A stretch of DNA of 12,207 nucleotides, taken from positions 1 to 12,207 of the forward strand of contig NW_014011897.1 in NCBI RefSeq assembly GCF_000611645.1, given 5' to 3'. The position numbers and the translations under genes were made by a program. Of this stretch, positions 8,873 to 12,207 are shown piece after piece. This DNA comes from Monoraphidium neglectum (Eukaryota; Chlorophyta; Chlorophyceae; Sphaeropleales; Selenastraceae). Numbering within the stretch: position 1 is the stretch's first letter; every line of letters starts with the position of its first letter. The notes beneath the pieces are model-generated. The model was given only the letters and a program-made list of their open reading frames with translations, did not search any database and was not told the origin of the DNA.

Positions 8873-10983
8873 TGCGTGTGTGCGTGTGTGTGTGTGTGTG
8901 TGTGTGGGTGTGTGTTGGGGGGGGCTCATACAGGTGTCTGATAGCAAACGTAATTGCGCATGCCCCCAAGTGTGCGTGCACCTCTATGTGGTTGATTTGT
9001 TGGGTTGGAAGGGGCCACGGTTGCTGTGGTGGCGAGGGGCTGAGGCAGTCAGCTATGTATTGTATTGTTGCGGGAGGGGCAAGGGGCAGAACGGCAAGGT
9101 CTGCCGCCAATCCAGCAAGTTTCAGAGTTGATGCTGCTGCAATGCGCCGGTCCGTGTGATGCAGTGGACCCCTCTTCTTGTGACATTTTTGTGCACGACT
9201 GTGAAAATGGCTGCTGGACGCATCGCCTCGCTCCCACCTGTGCATCACCCAGCCTCTGCGCCCCCCCGCATCACCCAGCCTCTGCGCCCCCCCGATGGCA
9301 GTGATGCTATGGCATGAGTAACTTATCGATCTATCTACCCCGCCCCTTGCACCTGCGCTGCAAAACCCGTCACATCACCCCCCAGGGCAGCCTGCGCTGG
9401 GTGGTGGCCCAGAAGAACCGCGTGCGCAACGGGGAGCTGTACCGCTTCATAGCAGACACCAGGGGCGCATTTGTGCAGGTGGGGCACTGGCCGCTGTCCG
9501 GGGGCTCACTGGGCGGCGACAGAGCCGCATTGATTGCCTGAGGTCGCGTAATAAGAGGTGCCCGCGCCCTCCCAGGGTCCACCTCCGTTGCGCCCCCACT
9601 ACCCCTCCACCCCCCTTGCTAGTCCTGTCTTGATCCCCTCGCAGCAGTTTCTGGGTGCTCCCATTGTCAATACCTCCCTCAAACCCCGCCTTCCCCCGCC
9701 CCGGCTGCCCTGCCCCCTCCCTCCCAAACCAGCCTGCGCTGTACGAGGCCTTCGGCCTCACTGTGGTGGAGGCTATGACCTGCGGGTGAGCAGGGCGGCG
9801 CCGCGGGGCTGCTGGCCCGGGCTGATCGCTTGCGTGGGCACTGCCATGGCTCTCGCCCACGCTCCAGGGGCCGCCGCCGCAGCTCGTGGCCGGGCCAATC
9901 AAAGCGCGCGGGTGAACGGCAGGGCAGGGCATGCTTAGGTTGGATCAGCTTCAAACCTGTCCCCCCGCTTGTCCCCGTGGCTGGGAGCATGTGTTTGGGG
10001 TGTGTGGCGTGCGGCTCCCTCTGTCGTGCCTTCCTGGCATTGAATGGCTCTGAGCTGGGCGTCGACAGAGCCATTCAATGGCAGGCAAGGCCGAAGGGTG
10101 TCTAAGTGGCAGCCATTTGCTGCATCCATGATTCACGTGCGCACGCGACATACCCTTGCCAAGCACCCGTGTTGCAGCGCACCAACGCCCCAGTCTACGC
10201 TGCCGCATGTCACCCTCCCGAACCGTCCTACGCCCAGCACCACAGTTCAACCTGCCCACTCATCTGCAAACGCCCCTTGCGTCTGCTTCTACTCTGTAAC
10301 TTCCAGAACGCTGCCCCCCATCCCCAGGCTGCCCACACATGCTTTCACCCTGCTGACTCCGTCATGCTGCCCCCCAAACCCAGGCTGCCCACGTTCGCCA
10401 CCGCCCACGGCGGCCCCAGCGAGATCATCCGCCACGGCCGCAGCGGCTTCCACATCGACCCGTACCACGGGGAGCAGGTGGGTGGCGCTTGTTTGGGGGG
10501 GTAGGGGATGGGGACACCATACGCTGCAGGTTCGTTAGAGGCACGGTGTTCCTCTGCGGTGCTCCTCAGCGATGCTCCTCCAACCTCTCGCCACGCGCCC
10601 CAGCGCATTGCGCTGCATCCCCTCGCTCGGCTGGTTGAGTCCCGAAAATCACACTCTGTTGTTCGGCCTATTGCAACGCTTCAGACCCGGCCTTGATCAT
10701 CGCCACCAGACTACTGCCCAAATGCCACTCATCCGCTGACCAAGCGCCACCCAACCACCGCCTGACTGCTGCCCAACCGCTGCCCAACCGCCTCTCAACC
10801 GCCGCGCGACCGCCGCCCAACCGCCACCCAGGCCGCGAACCTGATGGCGGACTTCTTCGAGCGCTGCGCCGCCGACCCCTCGGCGTGGGACCGCGTGTCA
10901 CAGGAGGGCCTGGCGCGCATCAGGGCGCACTACACCTGGGAGATCTACGCCAACAGGCTGCTCACGCTCAGCAGTGTGTACAG
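30..10983 (+). CDS. SUS: Sucrose synthase, 19 exons seen, partial at both ends
   Basis: Exons: 30-158, 1145-1165, 1533-1601, 2317-2445, 3196-3286, 3932-3965, 4427-4479, 4695-4749, 5241-5283, 5478-5541, 6643-6716, 7305-7336, 7539-7623, 8004-8128, 8689-8830, 9386-9478, 9733-9785, 10384-10477, 10832-10983. They total 1538 nt, 512 codons plus 2 bases, with no stop and consistent phase at all 18 joins. The enzyme reversibly converts sucrose and UDP to UDP-glucose and fructose in the cytosol (family knowledge). Numbering from the first visible residue, the active-site positions I recall from Arabidopsis SUS1 are all kept: H26 (H287), G41-G42 (G302-G303), H180 (H438), R322 (R580), K327 (K585), Q391 (Q648), N397 (N654), E418 and E426 (E675, E683; the E-x7-E motif). 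The N-terminal ~260 residues, including the region of the regulatory phosphoserines, lie upstream, and the family's last ~38 residues are missing. The [15 protein letters not shown] run separates it from sucrose-phosphate synthase. Reading frames are intact, so a pseudogene is unlikely. Confidence 0.95.
368..840 (+). repeat. Diverged tandem duplication, ~238-bp period
   Basis: Two related copies lie in intron 1, about 368-600 and 605-840. Shared blocks at nearly constant offset are TTGGGTGCCGGG (385 and 621), GGCAGGGGCTGGCT (near 409 and 645), GCAGGGCCGTCA (501 and 741) and a ~55-base block from GACGGC (533 and 771) to the TGTCCGC tract. Offsets run from 236 to 240, so small indels have built up. 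Divergence suggests an old event. Confidence 0.75.
970..987 (+). repeat. CT dinucleotide microsatellite
   Basis: About nine uninterrupted TC units in intron 1, about 160 bases before the acceptor of exon 2. It may add to pyrimidine content but is too far upstream to be the polypyrimidine tract itself. Confidence 0.9.
1145..1165 (+). CDS. SUS: Sucrose synthase exon 2, 21-nt microexon
   Basis: Seven codons, VVYILDQ, phase 0 on both sides, between AAAG (ending 1144) and the donor GTGAGA (1166). It completes the family signature [15 protein letters not shown] between exons 1 and 3. The motif lies in the glucosyl-binding part of the first Rossmann lobe. Loss of the microexon would keep the frame but delete a nearly invariant segment. 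Gene finders easily miss an exon this short; the protein motif is what fixes it. Confidence 0.92.
1166..1532 (+). other. Intron 2 (367 nt)
   Basis: Donor GTGAGA, acceptor ATCGCAG. The middle is G-rich (1225-1320) and turns C-rich from about 1360. No repeat or RNA gene is seen. An antisense open frame covering 1121-1699 runs across exons 2 and 3 and is a shadow. Confidence 0.85.
1533..1601 (+). CDS. SUS: Sucrose synthase exon 3
   Basis: 23 codons from VRALEAEL to DVNPR, phase 0 at both ends, acceptor TCGCAG and donor GTGAGG (1602). VRALE completes the signature begun in exons 1-2. The rest is the amphipathic helix and turn that precede the next strand of the first GT-B lobe, where plant enzymes read Q-G-L-x-I-x-P-R. 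Confidence 0.95.
1602..2316 (+). other. Intron 3 (715 nt)
   Basis: Donor GTGAGG, acceptor CTCCAG. The first ~400 bases are G/T-rich, the part after 2100 C-rich. I see no repeat, RNA gene or coding exon in it. Confidence 0.85.
2317..2445 (+). CDS. SUS: Sucrose synthase exon 4
   Basis: 43 codons, phase 0. They begin with the strand [11 protein letters not shown], followed by [11 protein letters not shown] and the segment [13 protein letters not shown], matching plant TRLLPDAxGTTCxERLExV and ILRVPFR. The donor is GTGCGG (2446), a variant common in chlorophyte genes. It continues directly into exon 5 (VLRKWVSRF). Confidence 0.95.
2503..2536 (+). repeat. 17-bp tandem repeat, two copies
   Basis: CAGCTGATGAGTGGGGG is followed directly by the same unit with one G-to-A change (2503-2519 and 2520-2536). 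It is in the G-rich 5' part of intron 4. Confidence 0.9.
2977..3015 (+). repeat. 18-bp tandem repeat, two copies
   Basis: GCTAATGTTGATTGTTGG (2977-2994) is followed by a copy with one T-to-C change (2995-3012) and the first three bases of a third. The unit is AT-richer than its surroundings. Confidence 0.9.
3196..3286 (+). CDS. SUS: Sucrose synthase exon 5
   Basis: 91 nt, phase 0 start and phase 1 end. It encodes [19 protein letters not shown] and a helix ending in RAEL, matching plant (I/V)RKWISRFxVWPYLE. The single G at 3286 joins GG of exon 6 to form Gly147; the donor is GTGAGG at 3287. Confidence 0.95.
3287..3931 (+). other. Intron 5 (645 nt)
   Basis: Donor GTGAGG, acceptor ACCAG. The 5' ~200 bases are G/T-rich and the last ~130 C/A-rich. 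No repeat longer than chance is seen. Confidence 0.85.
3932..3965 (+). CDS. SUS: Sucrose synthase exon 6, 34 nt
   Basis: This very short exon encodes [12 protein letters not shown] with split codons at both ends (phase 1 in, phase 2 out). It matches the family segment [14 protein letters not shown], the strand and loop leading to the acceptor-side pocket. Acceptor CACCAG, donor GTGACT (3966). The serine codon is AG plus C from exon 7. Confidence 0.93.
3966..4426 (+). other. Intron 6 (461 nt)
   Basis: Donor GTGACT, acceptor ACTCAG. It contains an 8-bp hairpin (arms 4052-4059 and 4064-4071, loop TAGG) and a longer inverted repeat at 4152-4197, listed separately. The 3' part is C/A-rich. Confidence 0.85.
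4152..4197 (+). repeat. 13-bp perfect inverted repeat, 20-nt loop
   Basis: Arms TTTGCACCAGTGA (4152-4164) and its exact reverse complement (4185-4197) flank a 20-base spacer in intron 6. The RNA could form a stem. Function unknown. Confidence 0.85.
4427..4479 (+). CDS. SUS: Sucrose synthase exon 7
   Basis: 53 nt, phase 2 in and phase 1 out. It encodes [17 protein letters not shown], matching [17 protein letters not shown] of plants. The trailing T joins GC of exon 8 to form Cys176. Acceptor ACTCAG, donor GTGAGC (4480). Confidence 0.95.
4536..4595 (+). repeat. 20-bp perfect inverted repeat, 20-nt loop
   Basis: The left arm 4536-4555 begins GGGCTGAGTG. The right arm 4576-4595 is its exact reverse complement and the spacer is 20 bases (4556-4575). 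It sits inside intron 7 (4480-4694, donor GTGAGC, acceptor CCCCAG) and takes up over a quarter of it. No target-site duplication is seen beside it, so a transposon remnant is not shown. Confidence 0.93.
4695..4749 (+). CDS. SUS: Sucrose synthase exon 8, active-site HALEKTKY
   Basis: 55 nt, phase 1 in and phase 2 out. It encodes [19 protein letters not shown], the family motif [19 protein letters not shown]. His180 corresponds to Arabidopsis His438, which contacts the transferred glucose in the known structure. The Trp codon is split TG|G with exon 9. The family DIYW tyrosine is Lys here. Acceptor CCCCAG, donor GTGAGC (4750). Confidence 0.95.
4750..5240 (+). other. Intron 8 (491 nt)
   Basis: Donor GTGAGC, acceptor CACACAG. 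It contains an 11-bp inverted repeat at 5040-5081, listed separately, and turns C-rich after about 5140. Nothing else is seen. Confidence 0.85.
5040..5081 (+). repeat. 11-bp perfect inverted repeat, 20-nt loop
   Basis: ACCTGGCAGTG (5040-5050) and its reverse complement (5071-5081) flank a 20-base spacer in intron 8. It is short enough to be chance, but it is the third stem with a 20-base spacer in three successive introns. Confidence 0.75.
5241..5283 (+). CDS. SUS: Sucrose synthase exon 9
   Basis: 43 nt, phase 2 in and phase 0 out. It encodes [14 protein letters not shown], matching plant KKYHFSCQFT. The 3' edge is set by a GTGCGC donor (5284). With it the family Thr before ADL becomes Leu. 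I see no better donor nearby, since ending earlier would break the CQF-x-ADL spacing. Confidence 0.88.
5478..5541 (+). CDS. SUS: Sucrose synthase exon 10
   Basis: 64 nt, phase 0 in and phase 1 out. It encodes [22 protein letters not shown], which matches the family almost residue for residue ([22 protein letters not shown]). It follows a 194-nt intron (5284-5477) ending ACACAG. The donor is GTGAAA (5542); Gly230 is split G|GT. Confidence 0.96.
5542..6642 (+). other. Intron 10 (1101 nt), longest complete intron
   Basis: Donor GTGAAA, acceptor CCCCAG after a strong C-rich tract (6560-6642). It contains the 120-bp tandem duplication and a GT-rich stretch running from it to about 6360. A 232-codon antisense open frame (6617-5919) is a composition effect stretched by the 120-bp repeat, whose length is a multiple of three. 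Confidence 0.85.
6019..6260 (+). repeat. Perfect 120-bp tandem duplication
   Basis: Two identical 120-bp units (6019-6138 and 6139-6258) plus two bases of overhang; I find no mismatch. Each unit ends in a run of about ten or eleven G followed by CGTGTACGTTTG. Sequence before 6019 and after 6260 does not match. Perfect identity inside an intron points to a recent event, or to an assembly artefact. Confidence 0.95.
6643..6716 (+). CDS. SUS: Sucrose synthase exon 11
   Basis: 74 nt, phase 1 in and phase 0 out. It encodes [20 protein letters not shown] then RVVE, matching plant GQYESHxAFTxPGLYRVVH. The next residue of the family is GID, which begins exon 12. The usual His of VVHGID is Glu here, set by the GTGGGC donor at 6717. 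Confidence 0.94.
6717..7304 (+). other. Intron 11 (588 nt)
   Basis: Donor GTGGGC, acceptor GTCTAG (the only TAG acceptor). The last ~100 bases are C/A-rich with CCACCCA repeats. A 12-bp tandem repeat (AGCAGCGTGGCT, two and a quarter copies) lies at 6774-6800. Nothing else is seen. Confidence 0.85.
6774..6800 (+). repeat. 12-bp tandem repeat, 2.25 copies
   Basis: Two exact copies of AGCAGCGTGGCT plus the first three bases of a third, in the 5' part of intron 11. Confidence 0.9.
7305..7336 (+). CDS. SUS: Sucrose synthase exon 12, 32 nt
   Basis: It encodes [10 protein letters not shown] plus the first two bases of Ile265, matching family GIDVFDPKFNI. Phase 0 in, phase 2 out; acceptor CTAG, donor GTGAGC (7337). 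It follows a 588-nt intron and precedes a 202-nt one (7337-7538). Confidence 0.94.
7539..7623 (+). CDS. SUS: Sucrose synthase exon 13
   Basis: 85 nt, phase 2 in and phase 0 out. It encodes [19 protein letters not shown] and LTSLHGDMR, matching [24 protein letters not shown]. VSPGAD is a strict family motif at the start of the second lobe. The donor is GTGCGC (7624). Confidence 0.95.
7624..8003 (+). other. Intron 13 (380 nt)
   Basis: Donor GTGCGC, acceptor TTCCAG. It opens with a G-rich stretch and ends in a C-rich tract (7975-8003). No repeat or RNA gene is seen. Confidence 0.85.
8004..8128 (+). CDS. SUS: Sucrose synthase exon 14, nucleotide-binding MARLDRVKN
   Basis: 125 nt, phase 0 in and phase 2 out. 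It runs ELLFGSGEA, a variable loop, then [19 protein letters not shown] and VEW. Arg322 and Lys327 correspond to Arabidopsis R580 and K585, which bind the UDP-glucose phosphates. Its length matches plant enzymes. The Trp codon is split TG|G; the donor is GTGGGC (8129). Confidence 0.96.
8129..8688 (+). other. Intron 14 (560 nt)
   Basis: Donor GTGGGC, acceptor GCCGCAG. G/T-rich to about 8400, then C/A-rich. No repeat, exon or RNA gene is seen. Confidence 0.85.
8689..8830 (+). CDS. SUS: Sucrose synthase exon 15
   Basis: 142 nt, phase 2 in and phase 0 out. It encodes [18 protein letters not shown], a short variable loop ([12 protein letters not shown]) and the helix [12 protein letters not shown]. 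The family reads ANLVVVGG...EEKAEMKKMYDLI at this place. The loop after GG differs most from plant sequences. The donor is GTGGGT (8831), next to a long GT repeat. Confidence 0.95.
8837..8920 (+). repeat. Imperfect GT microsatellite
   Basis: About 80 bases of GT units broken by GCGCGCATGCGTGC and followed by a G-run. It starts six bases after the splice donor of exon 15. Alternating purine-pyrimidine DNA of this type can adopt Z-form. Length is likely polymorphic. Confidence 0.95.
9242..9293 (+). repeat. Perfect 26-bp tandem repeat, two copies
   Basis: Two identical units (9242-9267 and 9268-9293), each GCATCACCCAGCCTCTGCG followed by seven C. They lie in the C-rich 3' part of intron 15. Confidence 0.95.
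9386..9478 (+). CDS. SUS: Sucrose synthase exon 16
   Basis: 31 codons, phase 0 both ends. It encodes [20 protein letters not shown], then [11 protein letters not shown]. Gln391 and Asn397 correspond to Arabidopsis Q648 and N654, which contact the UDP base and ribose side. Acceptor CCCCAG, donor GTGGGG (9479). The next intron is short (9479-9732, 254 nt). Confidence 0.97.
9733..9785 (+). CDS. SUS: Sucrose synthase exon 17, E-x7-E motif
   Basis: 53 nt, phase 0 in and phase 2 out. It encodes [18 protein letters not shown]. Glu418 and Glu426 form the E-x7-E motif of retaining GT-B enzymes (Arabidopsis E675 and E683). Gly431 is split GG|G. Acceptor ACCAG, donor GTGAGC (9786). Confidence 0.97.
9786..10383 (+). 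other. Intron 17 (598 nt)
   Basis: Donor GTGAGC, acceptor ACCCAG. It contains an inverted repeat (10029-10090) and a near-copy of its own 3' splice site 56 bases upstream (10310-10336), both listed separately. G-rich at the start, C-rich at the end. Confidence 0.85.
10029..10090 (+). repeat. Long inverted repeat, 15-bp perfect core
   Basis: Core arms 10038-10052 (CATTGAATGGCTCTG) and 10066-10080 are exact reverse complements with a 13-base loop. Beyond a G-G mismatch (10037, 10081) the stem goes on with CCTG/CAGG and, past a one-base bulge (10086), CCTT/AAGG. About 23 pairs in all, in intron 17. Confidence 0.9.
10310..10392 (+). repeat. 27-bp direct repeat duplicating a splice acceptor
   Basis: 10310-10336 and 10366-10392 match at 25 of 27 positions, offset 56. 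Both read GCTGCCCCCCA, then a short tract, then CCCAG followed by GCTGCCCAC. The second copy is the acceptor and first codons of exon 18. The first is a decoy 3' splice site inside intron 17. Confidence 0.9.
10384..10477 (+). CDS. SUS: Sucrose synthase exon 18
   Basis: 94 nt, phase 2 in and phase 0 out. It encodes [20 protein letters not shown], then [11 protein letters not shown], matching [31 protein letters not shown] follows the E-x7-E helix and lines the nucleotide-sugar site. Acceptor CCCAG, donor GTGGGT (10478). Confidence 0.97.
10478..10831 (+). other. Intron 18 (354 nt) with CCCAACCGC-type repeats
   Basis: Donor GTGGGT, acceptor CACCCAG. From about 10705 to 10830 it is built of imperfect units resembling GCCCAACCGCC or GCCACC, a degenerate minisatellite that also serves as the C-rich tract before the acceptor. 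The 5' part is G-rich. Confidence 0.8.
10832..10983 (+). CDS. SUS: Sucrose synthase exon 19, last recognised exon
   Basis: 152 nt: 50 codons plus AG. It encodes [20 protein letters not shown], a middle segment, then [14 protein letters not shown] and SSVY, matching plant KYTWxIYSxRLLTLTGVY. In plants this continues with FWKHV and about 30 more residues. Here the next bases are GTGACG, a plausible donor in the setting TACAG|GTGACG. Read without splicing, the chain would stop at TGA (10985-10987) right after Tyr-Arg. A split codon AG|N would give Ser or Arg. Confidence 0.94.
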
Positions 10984-12207
10984 GTGACGTGGGCGGCGGG
11001 CGGGGTCTGGGCGTTTCTGCGACTTTTCTTTGGTAGTTGCAAGCACCTGGCTAGCTTAGTCGTGTGGTCGGGAGCAGCCCTGAACCTCATTGGCAGCATC
11101 CTGAACAAGCCGCCAAAACGTTGGGAGGGCTTCTGAATGCTTAGAAGCGCGGTAGGCGCGCTGCTCACGATTGCACCAAATCGTGACGGGCTTTGTAGAC
11201 GAAATACGTGCGTCCATCCTTGCGGTGGATGTGGATCGAGAATGTCTGCGCTGCTGAGCATTGCTTACAGGAGGCGTCTGGGGATCCGCACTGCTGTGGA
11301 ACCGCTGGCACGTTCATCATCACAGCGGCTCAGGGCCTCGATCACCCAGGCCTCTCAGGCCTGTGTGTGGCCAATAAGTTATTGTGTGAAGCCGCCCGCT
11401 CTTGTTGGCGTGCCTGTGCTTCAACTTTCTCCAGGGCGGCTTTCACGGACGACCGTCTGCTGAAAGCCGTTCTGAAGTAAGGCTTTGCGGGTGGTTGGGG
11501 GATGGGATGATGGGATTGGTGGTTGGTTCGATCCCTCGCACTCCGCTGTGTATGAGCGGCAAGGGCGTACTGGGTTTAGCCCACTGCTCAAACCCTCCCT
11601 GCACATGGGATTTTCAAAAAGTCGTCTAGAGTGATCTGTCGAGAGCCTGGCAAGCCTGTGAGGCTGCCAGAACCGAGGCCGGCTTGACAAATTTGCTGCA
11701 TGCTGCAAGCCCTGCCAGCTGCCAGCAATCTGCGTGCCTGCAGCATGCTGCAGTTCATGAGTTGTTACTTGCCAGTAATATATCTGCCACCTTGTGATCA
11801 GCTGCACGCTTGCTCAACCGGGCGGGCTCGTTGCTCTGGACGGTGCAGCATTTTCCCCCATTCTCGCCTTTCTTTTTGTTTACGCCGCTCCGTCAGCAGG
11901 CCGGGGTTGGGGGTGATGGATCCCTGCTTTCTACCTCCGATATGCCTCAATTTTGCCGTGAAATAAGTGGGGGCTGCGCTGCTCATCGTTTCCTCTGTGG
12001 CGAGCAACGCGAGGCCCTCACCCTTCCCAATGCCGCGTGGGATTTTCACCCTTTCAGCGTCTCACACCCCATCACCGCCTCCCGTGCTGCCCCCCATCCA
12101 CTCCCCTGCCCCACTGCACCAATCCGCCATTCCCCCTTGCCCGTCACTGTTCCCACCCCCCTACCGCCACGCATCTCCCCCGCTCCTCCCGACGCGCACA
12201 TCGCATC
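10984..12207 (+). other. Intron 19 and/or 3' end, no secure exon
   Basis: It begins G-rich like the 5' part of the other introns, and its last ~150 bases (12050-12207) are strongly C-rich like their 3' parts. The simplest reading is one intron of more than 1.2 kb whose acceptor and exon (family FWK tail) lie beyond the window. An imperfect inverted repeat (arms 11698-11707 and 11739-11748) and CTGCCAG repeats lie near 11700-11750. No TGTAA polyadenylation signal is seen after 11480. Confidence 0.5.
11435..11480 (+). CDS. Candidate exon 20, possibly terminal (weak)
   Basis: A good acceptor (ACTTTCTCCAG, ending 11434) is followed, in the phase left by exon 19, by an Arg codon, AAFTDDRLLKAVLK and TAA (11478-11480). 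The segment does not resemble the family tail. The stop overlaps GTAAGG (11477), itself a fair donor followed by G-rich sequence, so this could instead be an internal exon or nothing. A rival terminal exon is 11097-11136 (Ser-ILNKPPKRWEGF, then TGA). Confidence 0.25.

Larger units (their letters stand above)
8831..9385 (+). other. Intron 15 (555 nt)
   Basis: Donor GTGGGT, acceptor CCCCAG. The first ~90 bases are a GT microsatellite and G-run, and a 26-bp tandem repeat lies at 9242-9293; both are listed separately. The rest shows nothing. Confidence 0.85.

Noticed and set aside
30..10983. Pseudogene or decayed copy
   Set aside because: Every exon is open, all phases agree, and the catalytic residues are intact.
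11271..11463. Possible terminal exon after TTGCTTACAG, reading RRLGIRTAVE
   Set aside because: The phase fits exon 19 and the acceptor is fair, but the peptide has no likeness to the family tail and is long and low in complexity. It is not better supported than the other candidates.
11520..11545. tRNA-like GGTTCGATCCC box
   Set aside because: It resembles a T-loop, but the flanks do not form the five-pair stem, and no D-arm, anticodon arm or acceptor stem can be placed upstream.
11604..11630. TWDFQKVV followed by TAG, faintly like the family FWKHV tail
   Set aside because: No splice acceptor precedes it in a usable phase, and the similarity is limited to scattered aromatic and basic residues.

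Overview
The window holds most of one protein-coding gene on the + strand: a eukaryotic, intron-rich sucrose synthase (GT-B fold, glycosyltransferase family 4; sucrose + UDP <-> UDP-glucose + fructose). The coding sequence is cut into at least 19 short exons between 30 and 10983. Joined in phase they give 512 uninterrupted codons plus two bases, and every join restores a motif of the plant/cyanobacterial sucrose synthase family. By my recollection of Arabidopsis SUS1 numbering, the window covers about residues 262 to 769 of about 808. The first ~260 residues (targeting domain and most of the second N-terminal domain) lie upstream of the window. The last ~38 residues (family 'FWK...' tail) are not found.

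Organism: a nuclear genome of a green alga is the best guess, probably a chlorophyte. The DNA is GC-rich, third codon positions are mostly G or C, all introns are GT-AG, donors are GTGAG or GTGCG/GTGGG, and introns make up roughly 85% of the gene and carry G-runs, C-runs, GT repeats and small tandem duplications. No species is assigned.

Layout: exons 1-4 (30-2445) carry the end of the N-terminal region, the GGQ loop and the first Rossmann strands. Exons 5-10 (3196-5541) carry the rest of the first GT-B lobe with the catalytic-site HALEKTKY motif. Exons 11-13 (6643-7623) link the lobes. Exons 14-18 (8004-10477) carry the UDP-glucose-binding lobe, with the MARLDRVKN motif and the E-x7-E motif. 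Exon 19 (10832-10983) ends the recognisable protein. From 10984 to 12207 no convincing exon is seen.

The introns hold the unusual features: a perfect 120-bp tandem duplication (intron 10), an older ~238-bp duplication (intron 1), perfect inverted repeats in introns 6, 7, 8 and 17, a duplicated splice acceptor in intron 17, and a recurring base pattern (G/T-rich 5' part, C/A-rich 3' part). I see no second gene, RNA gene, transposon with ends, CRISPR array or promoter. The window is a housekeeping-type carbon-metabolism gene, not an undescribed multi-gene system.
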